This document shows, piece by piece, positions 38,204-47,863 of a DNA stretch of 64,000 nucleotides. The notes under the pieces were generated by a model that ran no database searches, was not told where the DNA came from, and saw nothing but the letters and a program-made list of their open reading frames with translations. The position numbers were made by a program, and so were the translations under genes. How positions within the stretch are numbered: position 1 is the first letter of the stretch; each line of letters begins with the position of its first letter. The stretch is taken from positions 16,103,001-16,167,000 of the forward strand of contig NC_079888.1 of assembly GCF_029227915.1 (NCBI RefSeq), given 5' to 3'. This DNA comes from Hydractinia symbiolongicarpus (taxonomy: Eukaryota > Cnidaria > Hydrozoa > Anthoathecata > Hydractiniidae).

Positions 38204-38471
38204 TTTAAAAAGAGAAGCGAGAGAGCTGGGTATTCGTGGCTACTCCACTATGAAGAAGGATGAAATTATAACCGCGATTCATAAAGTGAAGTACAAGGAT
38301 GCTTCAGGACAGACGGACGGTTCTTATTGCAAGCCATGCTTAGATGTCGTGGCTATGAAAATTTTAGAGGAATATATCAGAGGCCTCGAGGCGAGACAAA
38401 CGCGAACCATTATATATAATGGTGATTGTATGATTGATGCAACTACTGGTGAGATTGTGGGTGTTATTTAG
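38196..38471 (+). CDS. SAP/Rho-N-like small protein, 91 aa
   Basis: The N-terminal helix-turn-helix segment MNDLKREARELGIRGYSTMK followed by KDEIITAIHK resembles the SAP or Rho N-terminal fold, usually a DNA or RNA contact module. I chose the ATG at 38196 over the upstream in-frame ATG at 38151 because it removes a basic tail encoded by the neighbour's acidic-serine codons. The remainder has CKPCLD and ends IVGVI. It appears intact. Confidence 0.5.
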   Translation: MNDLKREARELGIRGYSTMKKDEIITAIHKVKYKDASGQTDGSYCKPCLDVVAMKILEEYIRGLEARQTRTIIYNGDCMIDATTGEIVGVI

Positions 38472-38516
38472 TGTTTTGTACAAAACATTAAAATTATGAA
38501 TATCCAGGCGGTTTAT

Positions 38517-39136
38517 CTAAGTAGTGCTTACATATTGCGCAGACTGTAGTTTTTTCAACAACTCGAGTTTACCCTCTTCTCTGCCTTTTGCTACTAATTG
38601 CTGCCTTTCTTGTTCATTAATCGTCTCAACGATTTTCTTAGTGCGTTGTCGGATCTGTTCCTTCAATAGGAGATAATTTTGTTTTTCTTGCATAATAAGG
38701 GTAAATTCGTAGTCACTTTTGATATCAAATCAACGATGGAGTTCAGCTTAGTTTCCGCTAATAATCTTATACTATCATGCTTTTTGCGTTTGTAATTCAG
38801 CTTTTTCTCACCTTGTTTTAAGGCAGTCTGCCCCAATCCTACAGCGATGGCAATGCCTCCCATTGCCACTGCTAGGGGAACTCCGATTCCCGATAACATA
38901 CTCCCAATACCAACACCGCTCGTAATCACGCTTATGGCGAGTAATCCATGGTCCATATAATGGATCCAGGTACCATGCATTCCAAATTTTTTCGACAGCT
39001 TTTTACGTTGTTTGACCTCGCTTCGCAGAAACTGTTCTATTTCCTCTATTTTCTTTAATCTATAAATATGCCCCTCATTTTCTTACTCAGGCGCACTTGG
39101 CGGCAAGCTCGGGTAAAGCTTTGCAATGTCTCTCAT
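38517..39136 (-). pseudogene. Virus-like element membrane protein with coiled-coil ends, broken
   Basis: It starts MRDIAKLYPSLPPSAPE and meets an in-frame stop at about 39085. It then reads through a charged helix (RLKKIEEIEQFLRSEVKQRK) into two glycine-rich hydrophobic segments (SGVGIGSMLSGIGVPLAVAM, GGIAIAVGLGQ). After a frame change near 38690 it finishes in a charged coiled-coil (EQIRQRTKKIVETINEQERQ). The layout suggests a virion or membrane protein. At least two lesions make it a pseudogene. Its start overlaps or abuts the stop of the penton-like gene. Confidence 0.5.
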
Positions 39137-39804
39137 TTATTCTATCAGTAGATGCATAGTAATTCCAACGAAAGGGTTCTTATCATCTTGATACTCGTTG
39201 ATGAGCATGAACTCTAGCCTTTAAGGGGGATATATATAGGAGTGTCAAAACTCCATGTCACCATATCTTCGCAAGCTTTTAGCTCTTTGATGGGAAGCAG
39301 GGCTAGTATATTGGATTTCTCACCATTTAAAAGAGAATAATCCGGATCCAGCTGGGAGCATACGAGTCTTAGTCGCTGGTGAACGTCAGTCTTGTAGATG
39401 CTATCGTGGTCGCCTTTGGTAAACTTTACCTTGTTATCGAATACCCGTCTCATAAGGTACTGCTGTGCTTGTTCGATTATGACATCGTATCCCTCGTTGA
39501 CACGGAGTCTACATACCCCGTTACTGAGTACGAAGAGCTTGATCCTCCCTCCCGCTTGGTCGTTGACTATGGTCGCGAGATCCTCGATTCTATACAAAAC
39601 CCAGCGCAATCGAGATGGAGACTTCCAAATCCCCGACTTCAGTCGGCTTAGACCCGCCTTATGGATGTTGATCTCGCTCTTAGTGAAGAGGTTCACCCAC
39701 CTAGGGCGGATACTGATCGACTTCAGAGCGATCCTCGTGTCCTGCCCTAGGTAGTCCTCAAATATCGTAGGCTTGTCAATATTTGTTACGTACAGTTGCT
39801 TCAT
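39137..39804 (-). pseudogene. Penton/minor-capsid-like protein, 3' frameshift
   Basis: 196 codons are open from 39804 (MKQLYVTNIDK). The last part of the gene (LINEYQDDKNPFVGITMHLL) sits in another frame and ends at 39137, so one frameshift lies near 39215. The opening pattern, an asparagine/phenylalanine strand, then TRIALKSISIRPRWVNL, resembles the first strands of Polinton-type penton proteins (F...L...L....V.L..I..P..W.N). That assignment is an inference from pattern and context; a structure prediction should show a single jelly-roll. Confidence 0.4.
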
Positions 39805-39823
39805 CTTTCTTTAAGAAACAATG

Positions 39824-40860
39824 GATATTTACTTGTATAACCCACGGCAAAGTATACCCCAAACCATGGCAGGTATTTGGAACAACTTAAAAGCACTGAT
39901 CTCATTGTGCAGGATATAGTAATAGACGCGAAAGGCTCGTCATTTAAAGTAAAATTTCCTGATATTTTCGTATTCTACGTGTTCCATAGTAACCCTCCGG
40001 TTGATGAATGGAAACATCACCCCTTCAACCTTTGGTCAACGCAGCTAAATTTTGCTGTATTTTGTGCAACATCAGGTTGTGGGATATCAATGCCACACCT
40101 AAGGTCTCCATTACCCTTTGTGCGTGCCGTGTATCGGTTCCATGTGTATTTTTAAATCAGGAAGATTCTAGAGGAGCTGGAGGTACCGTTGCCTGGCTCC
40201 TCCCGATTTAATTCCACGAACAATCCGTTTAATATGGAAAAATTCAGGCAACTGGCACGTGAATTTGGAGTATCTCCAAATGAACACGATTGGAATAATG
40301 AGACAATTTTTAGCTCCTGGCAAGGTACTCGCAAAGACTTCCCCGGTGCAGGACCTAGTTACTTCGATAAAAATTCGTGGTCGAGGTGGATAATAGAGAA
40401 AAGTCAGGGTATTACACGTATCGGCATAGAAAAGTTGTCACAAAGCGTTAGATATTACGCTTACCTAATACTCGAAAGTCAAAATTCAAGGTCCTCGATC
40501 ATTGGGAATGATAGCTCCGCGATCGATGCACAACGTCTATTCCTCACGACCTTTGAACAGCTGGTAATTAGGCCTACAAATACAGGTCGAGAGATTGCGG
40601 AGTTTCAGAACGTTTTAAGGTATCCCCGAAGCAAAGTCAACTTCTCGATAGCTCATGGCGTATATATGATCCCAAGCGATATGAACCTGAGGATCGGGAA
40701 TGTCACGAATTTCACGAATAAAATATTAATCAGTCAAGATTATTTTAATATCGGTGTTAATCCGACTATCAACGCTGTTACCAAGCTCATACCAAGGAAG
40801 CATCATCAACGTCAACCCTCCAAGGCACCAAGGATGCATCCCCCACCAGCTCCATCGTAA
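39824..40860 (+). pseudogene. Virus-like element protein E, unknown, broken
   Basis: It begins MDIYLYNPRQSIPQTMAG at 39824, changes frame near 39870, then stays in one frame to 40860 except for a TAA at 40153-40155. The C-terminal 220 codons are intact (NMEKFRQLAREFGVSPNEHD ... SSWQGTRKDFPGAGPSYFD) and end in a proline/lysine-rich tail (RMHPPPAPS). No domain recognised. It faces the penton-like gene head to head, with 19 bp between start codons, suggesting a shared divergent promoter. Confidence 0.45.
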
Positions 40861-40982
40861 GCAATAGCTCACGAGGAAACTAAGGCTACCATTATCACTG
40901 TGGGGATATTGCTAATTATCACCTACATATGGATGAAACATTAGGATTGTCATCTGGTAATTAGGTGGTTTACCAGAATAAT

Positions 40983-42144
40983 CTACGATCTCTTCCCACT
41001 CCTTCTGTTTCCCACGTATGCAACTACGATACCCACAGCACCTGCGATGGCCAAATACAAGTGTTTTGCCATGAACTCCACGACTCTTGCGGCTACACGG
41101 AAAAAGAACAAAACGATGTTACCAATGATTCCTGGGAGGGCGGCTCCCGCTTTGCCTGCCAAATATTTGAGCAACCGTCCGAGTCTCTCCAGCTGCTTTT
41201 GTACGAACCCCCTGCCTCCTGTTTCACCTGATCCTGCTGCCCCACTACCACCTGTTAAAGCCAGGACCAGGGTTGATATCAGTAAGCCCACAGTCGATAC
41301 GATACTAGCTATAGTTATCCCCTGCTCTTTGAAGAGAATGGTCAATTTCTCCCGTAAGGATGTGTCGTCCTCAGCAATCTTCATTAATGTATGCTTAATT
41401 GCTTTCAACTGATTTTGAATACTTGAAGATAGTAAACCATGGGCTTCCTTGGCTTTAGAAATGTCGACGTCCCAATTTTTTTGCTGCTTCTCGGATGCCC
41501 CAGGTGTGGCTTTTTTGTTCTCGAGCCTTTTTAAACTCTTCAAATTACCGCGGAGAGTCCGCGGAGAAGCTAGCGGTTTAACCCCCTTCTTTCGCGTTTA
41601 TCGAAAACTTCGCTAAAGGAAGTATCCTCCATGATGCTCTTCGTTTCATCTATTACATTCTCGAGTAGCGGCAGCATCTCGATGTCATCCTTGTTATTAT
41701 CAATTGTATCAATATCATTTAGTAATTTTTGCGCCATCTTCCTACTACCCTTGTTTGGTGTTGAATATTGATCGAATCCCATAGCTCGCAATCGCCCTGC
41801 ACCTAGCCTCCGTTGTATTTCGAAAACACTCCGCAATTCACCATTCCTTTTTGTAAGCTCTACAACATCGTAAATAAGATGGTTACCGTCTATTTTAAAT
41901 CTATCGTAATGTCTCGCATTCGGCAAACCGAGCTCCTCACTTAATAACATGTAGAGATCGTTAAATTTTGATTTTTTTATTTCTTCCCGATGAGCCTCTA
42001 TGGCATCACCTGGAATCCTACTAGATATGGCAATTGCGTTGTATCTCCCACACCCTCTTCGGGTGTAAATGTTATATTATGATCATATTCCGGAAGATCC
42101 TCTTCCCGGGTAAAGTCGTCAAATCCCGCATTATCATATGACAT
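40983..42144 (-). pseudogene. Virus-like element protein F: coiled coil and membrane helices, two frameshifts
   Basis: It starts at 42144 with an acidic segment (MSYDNAGFDDFTREEDLPEY), shifts frame near 41990 and again near 41560. The middle has GAGRLRAMGFDQYSTPNKG. The C-terminal part has a long charged helix (QNQLKAIKHTLMKIAEDD) followed by hydrophobic segments (ASIVSTVGLLISTLVLAL, IIGNIVLFFFRVAARVVEF, LYLAIAGAVGIVVAYV). This looks like a membrane-active or internal virion protein; the function is unknown. Its start and that of the capsid-like gene diverge from a 32-bp gap. Confidence 0.5.
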
Positions 42145-42176
42145 AGTTTATTTCAAGCCCGAATCACTATAAATAA

Positions 42177-43409
42177 ATGAGTATTTTCGGAAAGATGCTT
42201 GATCCTAATAAGGAAATCAAGACAATGCTAGCCATGAAGGGGGGAAAAACAAAGGGTTAAAATATCCCAGATACCCAGCATAATCAACCAGAATGAGGAC
42301 CTCTACGTGATGTACCCAACCTTGGTCATTCTGACGTGATTTTCCCCGCTCAATCAAGTTGCTGTTCGACCTTGAGCTGACTGGTACAAACAGCAAGCGT
42401 ACCATCGTGTCAAATATAGGTAAAGCTCTGGTGCAAAATCTCCGCATTACTTTGAATGGCAACGAAGTACAAAACCGCCGAAGTTTGAGCGTGAGAACAA
42501 CCTAATACTTCAGGGTATCAATCCCAGCGATGAGACGATCAGAGCTCTGCAAGTCAAAGCTAGTGACCATGTTGGTAAGGACAAAGAAAAAGCTATTGTA
42601 ACAGCTTACGGCAGCACATTTTGCATTCCACTAGGACAGATGTTTAAGTTGACTAGGGATCTTCCCTTTTTACAGGCAGGTATTCACGATCGACTACAGT
42701 TTGTCATCCATTTTGCACCATATGACCAAGTCATCAAGGATGGTGGTACACAAGCGTCTGGAAGCACAGCGGCAAAGGCCGCGGATTCCTCCTACAAGAT
42801 CAGCAATATCTGCTTAGAGTTTGATAAAGTGACAAAGGAGGAGCTCGCAAGTGCAATGATGCTGAGATACTCGAGGTTGGCTTTACCGTACGAGCGTGTG
42901 CTCTGTAGCAAAGTGTTAAATATCAAGAAAAATGATACGTCGGTCAATCTCTAACTGGTCACTCCCGCAAAAAGTTTAAAGGGCGTCTTACTCCTATTCC
43001 AGGACCCTGCAGTGGTCAAGGCGTATAGTGGGAATAATGAGAAATATTATAACCCAAAAATCACACCAGTCAGCGTGACCGTGGAGGGTCAACCATCGCA
43101 ACTCTATTCGCACGCGATGGTGCCAAAGGACCACCTAGAGCAAGTCGCTGAACTCCTTGGTCAGCATGACTCGATCGTAACGATCAAGTAGTTTTTCACC
43201 GAGAGGTATGGATTATTCATTGACTCTCGTAGCAGTCCGGATCACAGCTTACATGGTAGTGGCAGAGATCTGCAGAGGGTTAGCGACGCATTACACTCCA
43301 TATGACCAAGAAAGCAGACGGCACGGGTGATATAAAATGCTACGTGTATTTGTTGATGGACGCACAATTGAATATCCTCGACGGTAGGTTTCATTCAGTA
43401 GAATATTAA
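42177..43409 (+). pseudogene. Major-capsid-like protein, heavily frameshifted
   Basis: The short start MSIFGKMLDPNKEIKTMLA is followed by several frame changes between 42250 and 42640. An open 104-codon stretch runs 42640-42954, then a stop, and after more in-frame stops the frame ends at 43409. Readable segments include LLFDLELTGTNSKRTIV, LRITLNGNEVQ, GIHDRLQFVIHFAPYDQVI, MLRYSRLALPYERV and FFTERYGLFID. Strand-rich blocks of this kind with a mid-protein ligand-like loop fit a double jelly-roll major capsid, and its place between divergent virion genes supports that. The assignment is inference, not proof. At least five lesions. Confidence 0.45.
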
Positions 43410-43465
43410 GAGCAAATATTCAGTATCACGCGTTATTCTATGGCTCATAAACCATAGAATAAACA

Positions 43466-43763
43466 ATGGCAACCTTAGCAATCATTGCAGCAGGTGCAGC
43501 GATTAATGCCCTGGCCTTCAGCGGAAGTAACTATTTGTTCAGTAAAATCTCTGGTCATGGTGAAGAAGAAAGGAAGCGCCATGACTTAGCGGTCGAACAA
43601 CTGCAAGGTATGAGGTATGAGAAATTATTTCATCGCAACAGTTGAAAGAGCTCCAAAATTATCCGATTTTTATGTCCCCAGTAAACAACAAGACAATGGT
43701 GAGCTCACATTTATCTTTGGATCATTAGCTCTTTTGGCGTTTACAGCGTACAAATGGGCGTAA
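43466..43763 (+). pseudogene. Small double-hydrophobic membrane protein, frameshifted
   Basis: The N-terminus is hydrophobic and alanine-rich (MATLAIIAAGAAINALAF), followed by a charged middle (GEEERKRHDLAVEQLQ). A frame change near 43640 leads to a hydrophobic C-terminus (FIFGSLALLAFTAYKWA) ending at 43763. Small two-segment membrane proteins are common virion components in Polinton-like elements. Confidence 0.45.
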
Positions 43764-43785
43764 TCGTTTTTGATATGTAATAAAG

Positions 43786-44694
43786 ATGTCAAAAGCAAAG
43801 CATATCGTTACTCAGAAAGAATCGGAAAAATTGAGCAAAATTTACTATCAACCAGAACATCTCTGGGCCGGGCGAAAAGCCATCAAATTACTCGCTGCAG
43901 AGGCTCGTCTCTCAAAGAAGAAAATTATACACTGGCTTAGTCGGCAACTCCTGTGGTTCCGACATATCAAGACTCCGAAAAAGATCAATTATCCCCATTT
44001 CACAGTTACAAAGCCTAATCATATGCATCAATTCGACTTCCTCTATATGCCACATGATAAAGTGTATGGCAACACCTATAAATATATTCTCACAGGTATC
44101 GATGTAGCCTTGAGGTATAAGGTAGCGAGACCGCTACGTACTAAGAAAGCTAGTGAAGTAGCCGACATCAGGACAGCAACTACAAAAATTGCTCAATTTA
44201 CTTTGGTATATGAATTCACTACTGCGTTAAGAGGTTTTTATGTGTACCGCTCTGAATGGACACCACAGGTTGACCATTTTAAGTTTAAGTAAGATTTAAA
44301 AAACCCTTATGACAAGTTCGCTGTTGCTGATCAAACGAATATTCTTTGAAAGCTCTGTTTAGTGACTGTTGGTCATGTCCCTAAGGAAATGATTCACCAT
44401 ATGTGGCACACAAGGGGCTGGACTTTCCGCAGCCGTAAAATCTACGTCACTAAAACGTTTTCATCTCAATCAAGGCGGATTGAATATCATTATAAAATAA
44501 AGGCAAAATGGCTAAATTGAAGAGTAATGGATGTACTCAAGCGACATGTAGAAAAAGTCTCGTTTCCAGAAAATGGGGAGTATTCTGATGACTCTTCGGA
44601 AATCCTCGAAGAAATTATGGACAATCCGCAGGAAGATAATAAAAATGAGAGTGAGAGTGAAAGTGAAGGAATTGATGTAGAAATTATTGAATAA
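43786..44694 (+). pseudogene. Retroviral-type (rve) integrase with HIRAN-like segment and acidic tail, broken
   Basis: The N-terminal part (YYQPEHLWAGRKAIKLLAAE, IIHWLSRQ) matches the helix-turn-helix lead-in of Polinton integrases. The catalytic core follows with the first aspartate in HQFDFLYMPHD and a second block TGIDVALRYKVARPL. The expected DNGxEF block is not readable; the sequence near 44245-44292 has drifted, and a stop lies at 44290-44292. Further on, about 44300-44515 reads NPYDKFAVA ... VTVGHVPKEMIHHMW, which resembles a HIRAN domain. An acidic C-terminus (NKNESESESEGIDVEIIE) ends at 44694. The break near 44350 is a stop. I cannot tell whether the HIRAN-like segment was fused to the integrase or was a separate gene. 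Confidence 0.6.
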
Positions 44695-44974
44695 AAGTTA
44701 ATCGATTTCAAAGAAAAATAAAACTTGTAATGTGAACCCTTTACCACATGCAGGGGCGGATCTAGGGTTAGGCAGCCTAGGCAATTGCCTAAGCCTAGTT
44801 TTGTGAACTAGAAAAAAAATTCTCTATAGATAGAATAATCTATAAAAAAAACTAAATTATTTTTATCAATTTATTTTTGGCATCCGCCGATTTCGACTAT
44901 GACGATGCGCGGCGTGCGTGTTTTATTTTACTCAAATAAGCAAACCCGGGGCGATCTTAGGCAAAATGTCTATT

Positions 44975-45150
44975 CGCCTAAAACGTCCGCGGGTTTTAAA
45001 GTTCCGAATGAATGAAAATCACAGATGGAAGAAAAAACGCCTAAAACGTCCGCGGGTTTTCAAGTTCCAATGAATGAAATTCTGGAATGTGAAGAAAAAA
45101 CGCCTAAAACGTCCGTGGGTTTTAAAGTTTAAACGCCTAAAACGACCACG
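44975..45150. repeat. 63-bp tandem repeat, about 3 copies
   Basis: Units start CGCCTAAAACGTCCGCGGG at 44975, 45038 and 45101, with a shorter fourth unit at 45134. It lies inside the hAT-like element. Minus-strand frames reading GRFRRFFF repeats are an artefact. Confidence 0.8.
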
Positions 45151-46404
45151 GGTACGGTTACATGGAGTGGATGTTTCTTTTTCAACATGGTTTACCTGGA
45201 TCAGGTCCAATTGCAGGGAGCACTTCAAATGTCTAGAATATTAAAGCAATTGTATGCCACCTAAGTTAAATAAAGAAGTTTTGAATTTGGAAACCTTTTC
45301 AGATATTGAAAGGATTGGAAATGCTGGAGAGAAGTATTTTGGCCACGTGTGCCGTGTTGTTGTCTCAAACCAAACCTTTATCTTCCTCTGCAAGAGACAA
45401 TAAATTCAGTAATACTTGAAATATTTTAGTTTTAGCTGCTCCTGAATTTTAGGCACTTTTGTGTCAAGAACTATTCTTAAAAGTGGTAAACCACCAGATG
45501 TTCTTACAAAACGTGTAATTTAAATCTTTTTCTTATCAAAACAAAAGGTTTTAACTTGGCCTTGATCAAATGCATTGTTTATAAACATAAAAGCCCAATG
45601 CCAAACGAGATAGCTAACGGAGGCAATTTATGTAAACACTGTCTTGGCGGTCGAAAGATGTTTTGATGTGTATGTTAAATTCGGTATAGAGTATTACTAG
45701 CTACCTGTATGTGTATTAGTTGGAATTTTGTTAGTTTTTTTTCTTTAACGTCTTAAGGGTCACTGGCTTCGTGTAGGCTTCGTGTAGCCGTTTATGCAAC
45801 TGTGTATCTTTGTTTCTGTTTGGGAGAGAATACATTCTTGTAAGATAACTAAGGGACAGCTCTTTCATGAACGCAAAAGTCCAAGCTAAATGTTAATAGA
45901 TCTGCAGATCCCCTTTCCCTCCCCTACACATCAAATCAGAAAAGGTAATCTTTGAATGTTGTCAGTCCTTGAAACCATAAGCACTCATCCATGTGTCCCT
46001 GCTAAGCAGGTAGACACTAAAAGTTATTAATTCTTTCTGTTCTCTAAGAAATCGATATATACAGTATGAGATATAATTAAACGTCAAAGGATTCTACCTC
46101 GTCCCACCGCCAAATTTATACGCTTAGCATATACTTTTTTATTGTGATTGTCCCTAAGAACTTTGACTTTGTGGGAACTTTTAACCAGTGCATTTTATAT
46201 GCAACATCCCACTGCTCATTTTAAAACTTTTAAGAACACGAGAAGATCTCTTTGACTTTCCCATGTTACTTTTAATTGTAATAATATTGCTAAAAACAAA
46301 AGAATGAAGCAATACCTAATCTAAGAATAGTCCAAGTTTGTTTTATAATATTTCTTATTCTCATCTTGCTGAGCAATACATTGATATAATTTTGTTTTAG
46401 GATA

Positions 46405-46775
46405 AGATATTTTGATGTCACCCTGGTACCTAAGATGAATATTCTTCTGACAATGAAAATCACCATCAATTAAAAGAACACAGATTTGTTAATCCTTATA
46501 ATATTGGAAAACTGTAAACAATGGATATATATCTGGTATAATCCACAAAGTTGTGTTTCATAAGAGGAACTAAGAAGGTGAAAAAAATCAATCAAAATAA
46601 CTTGTATTTTGATGTCACCCTGGTACCTATGATGAATATTCAAGTAAATAACACAGAAGATTTGTTCTGAATCCTTGTAATATTGGAAAACTGTAAACAA
46701 TGGATATATATCTGGTATAATCCACAAAGTTGGTGAAAAAAATCAATCAAAATAACTTGTGAATATTCAAGTAAA
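46405..46775. repeat. Duplicated segment, period about 197 bp
   Basis: TTTTGATGTCACCCTGGTAC occurs at about 46411 and again at about 46608. CAATGGATATATATCTGGTA plus AATCCACAAAGTTG likewise occur at about 46518 and 46698. The copies differ by small insertions. Confidence 0.75.
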
Positions 46776-47863
46776 TCATAGAAATGATTTTCACGTAAAA
46801 CATATACAGATCGAAACAAGAATTGCATGTTAAAAAACGTTCTGTTACAGACTGTAAACTAACAAAATGTCATGTCAACTTATGGATATGAGTAGGATTT
46901 GTATATATGTTGCTTTTTATATGAGAATCTTCATAATTGGCTTATAGTTACTAAAACTTTCTTAAAGATTTTACAGTATTAAAATATTTTTTAAACATAG
47001 TTGACAGGGACATGTAAGGGTAAATAATATGAGACATCTTAAATGTTTTGATGTTATTTTTCTAATTTCTAACTCTTTTCTGGCTTAATAAACTGCCTTT
47101 CTCTTGTGGGAATTTCATAGCATTAAAATTAATGCTTAATAGAAATTGGTGCAAAACTACACCAGTAACCCTAATGCTAAACTGTATTAACTTCATGAAG
47201 AGGTGATTACTATATACTTTTTGTACACGTTTATTATATGTTGCGATCTTACACTGTAAATCTAACTGGAAATCTTTCATTCTTTTATATGCTGGTTTTC
47301 TTTGTGCATTTGCAGGTTGTTACCACAGACTATAATTTTCCAAACAATATTTCTACGTTGCACTACTGTTGACTATCTATTCCTAAAATTGTCTTGTAAT
47401 GTAATTTTTTGTTGTATTGTTAGTTATTAGACTTATTGCATGTTTTGAAATGAAGCAAATCCCCAACTTATTACTTGTACTCGTATTATGTGCGCAAAAC
47501 GAAAAAAGATGCTAAGATACTTAATACCAATATGTGATTCAAAGAAATTATGGAAACGCTAACCCTGTTTCAAATCGAATTTGCTAACCAGACGCATTTT
47601 CCATCCGCATGTTTTAACAAGGATAAAGTGGTAAAACTACGGGGGTTACTGTTATTTGTTTGGCTATAAAGAAACTTTCGTTTCTAATCTAGAAGGATTC
47701 TTAATAACTAAAAACCTTACTTTTGGGAAAATTTTAGTTCCTTTTACAGCAAAAACACAAAACGGCCGATTTACCTCGTACAACACCACAACCCTTGACA
47801 TTACTTTGCCAAAAAGTCTATGAAATTTTGCCTAACCAGAAAAAAATCCTAGATCCGCCCCTG

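Larger units (their letters stand above)
36894..44720. mobile_element. Decayed Polinton/Maverick-like integrating virus-like element
   Basis: A compact, intron-free block of about ten genes on both strands, less AT-rich than the surroundings, with very short intergenic gaps. It carries an integrase, a major-capsid-like gene, a penton-like gene, small membrane proteins and a SAP-like protein. In-frame stops and frameshifts break most genes. I could not find a protein-primed DNA polymerase B, packaging ATPase or adenain-type protease. Neither terminal inverted repeats nor a target duplication could be recognised, so the limits are approximate. It could instead be a truncated copy of a full element. 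Confidence 0.65.
44751..47863. mobile_element. hAT-like element bounded by 16-bp terminal inverted repeats
   Basis: The left end CAGGGGCGGATCTAGG at 44751 is mirrored perfectly at 47848-47863. CAGGGGCGGATC is a well-known hAT-type terminus. No 8-bp target duplication matches at the flanks (ACCACATG versus TGGAGGGG). The 3.1-kb interior has no transposase; it holds a 63-bp tandem repeat and a duplicated segment of about 197 bp. It may be a non-autonomous element or two separate ends brought together. Confidence 0.55.

Noticed and set aside
39379-39754. Plus-strand open frames over the penton-like gene
   Set aside because: They are shadows of the minus-strand gene 39804-39137, without motifs of their own.
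36894-44720. Presence of a DNA polymerase B or a packaging ATPase in the virus-like element
   Set aside because: I looked for polymerase motifs (such as YxDTDS-like) and Walker motifs in the readable frames and saw none. Absence in a decayed copy is not proof that the family lacks them.
45019-45228. Minus-strand frame with repeated GRFRRFFF
   Set aside because: It is produced by the 63-bp tandem repeat inside the hAT-like element.
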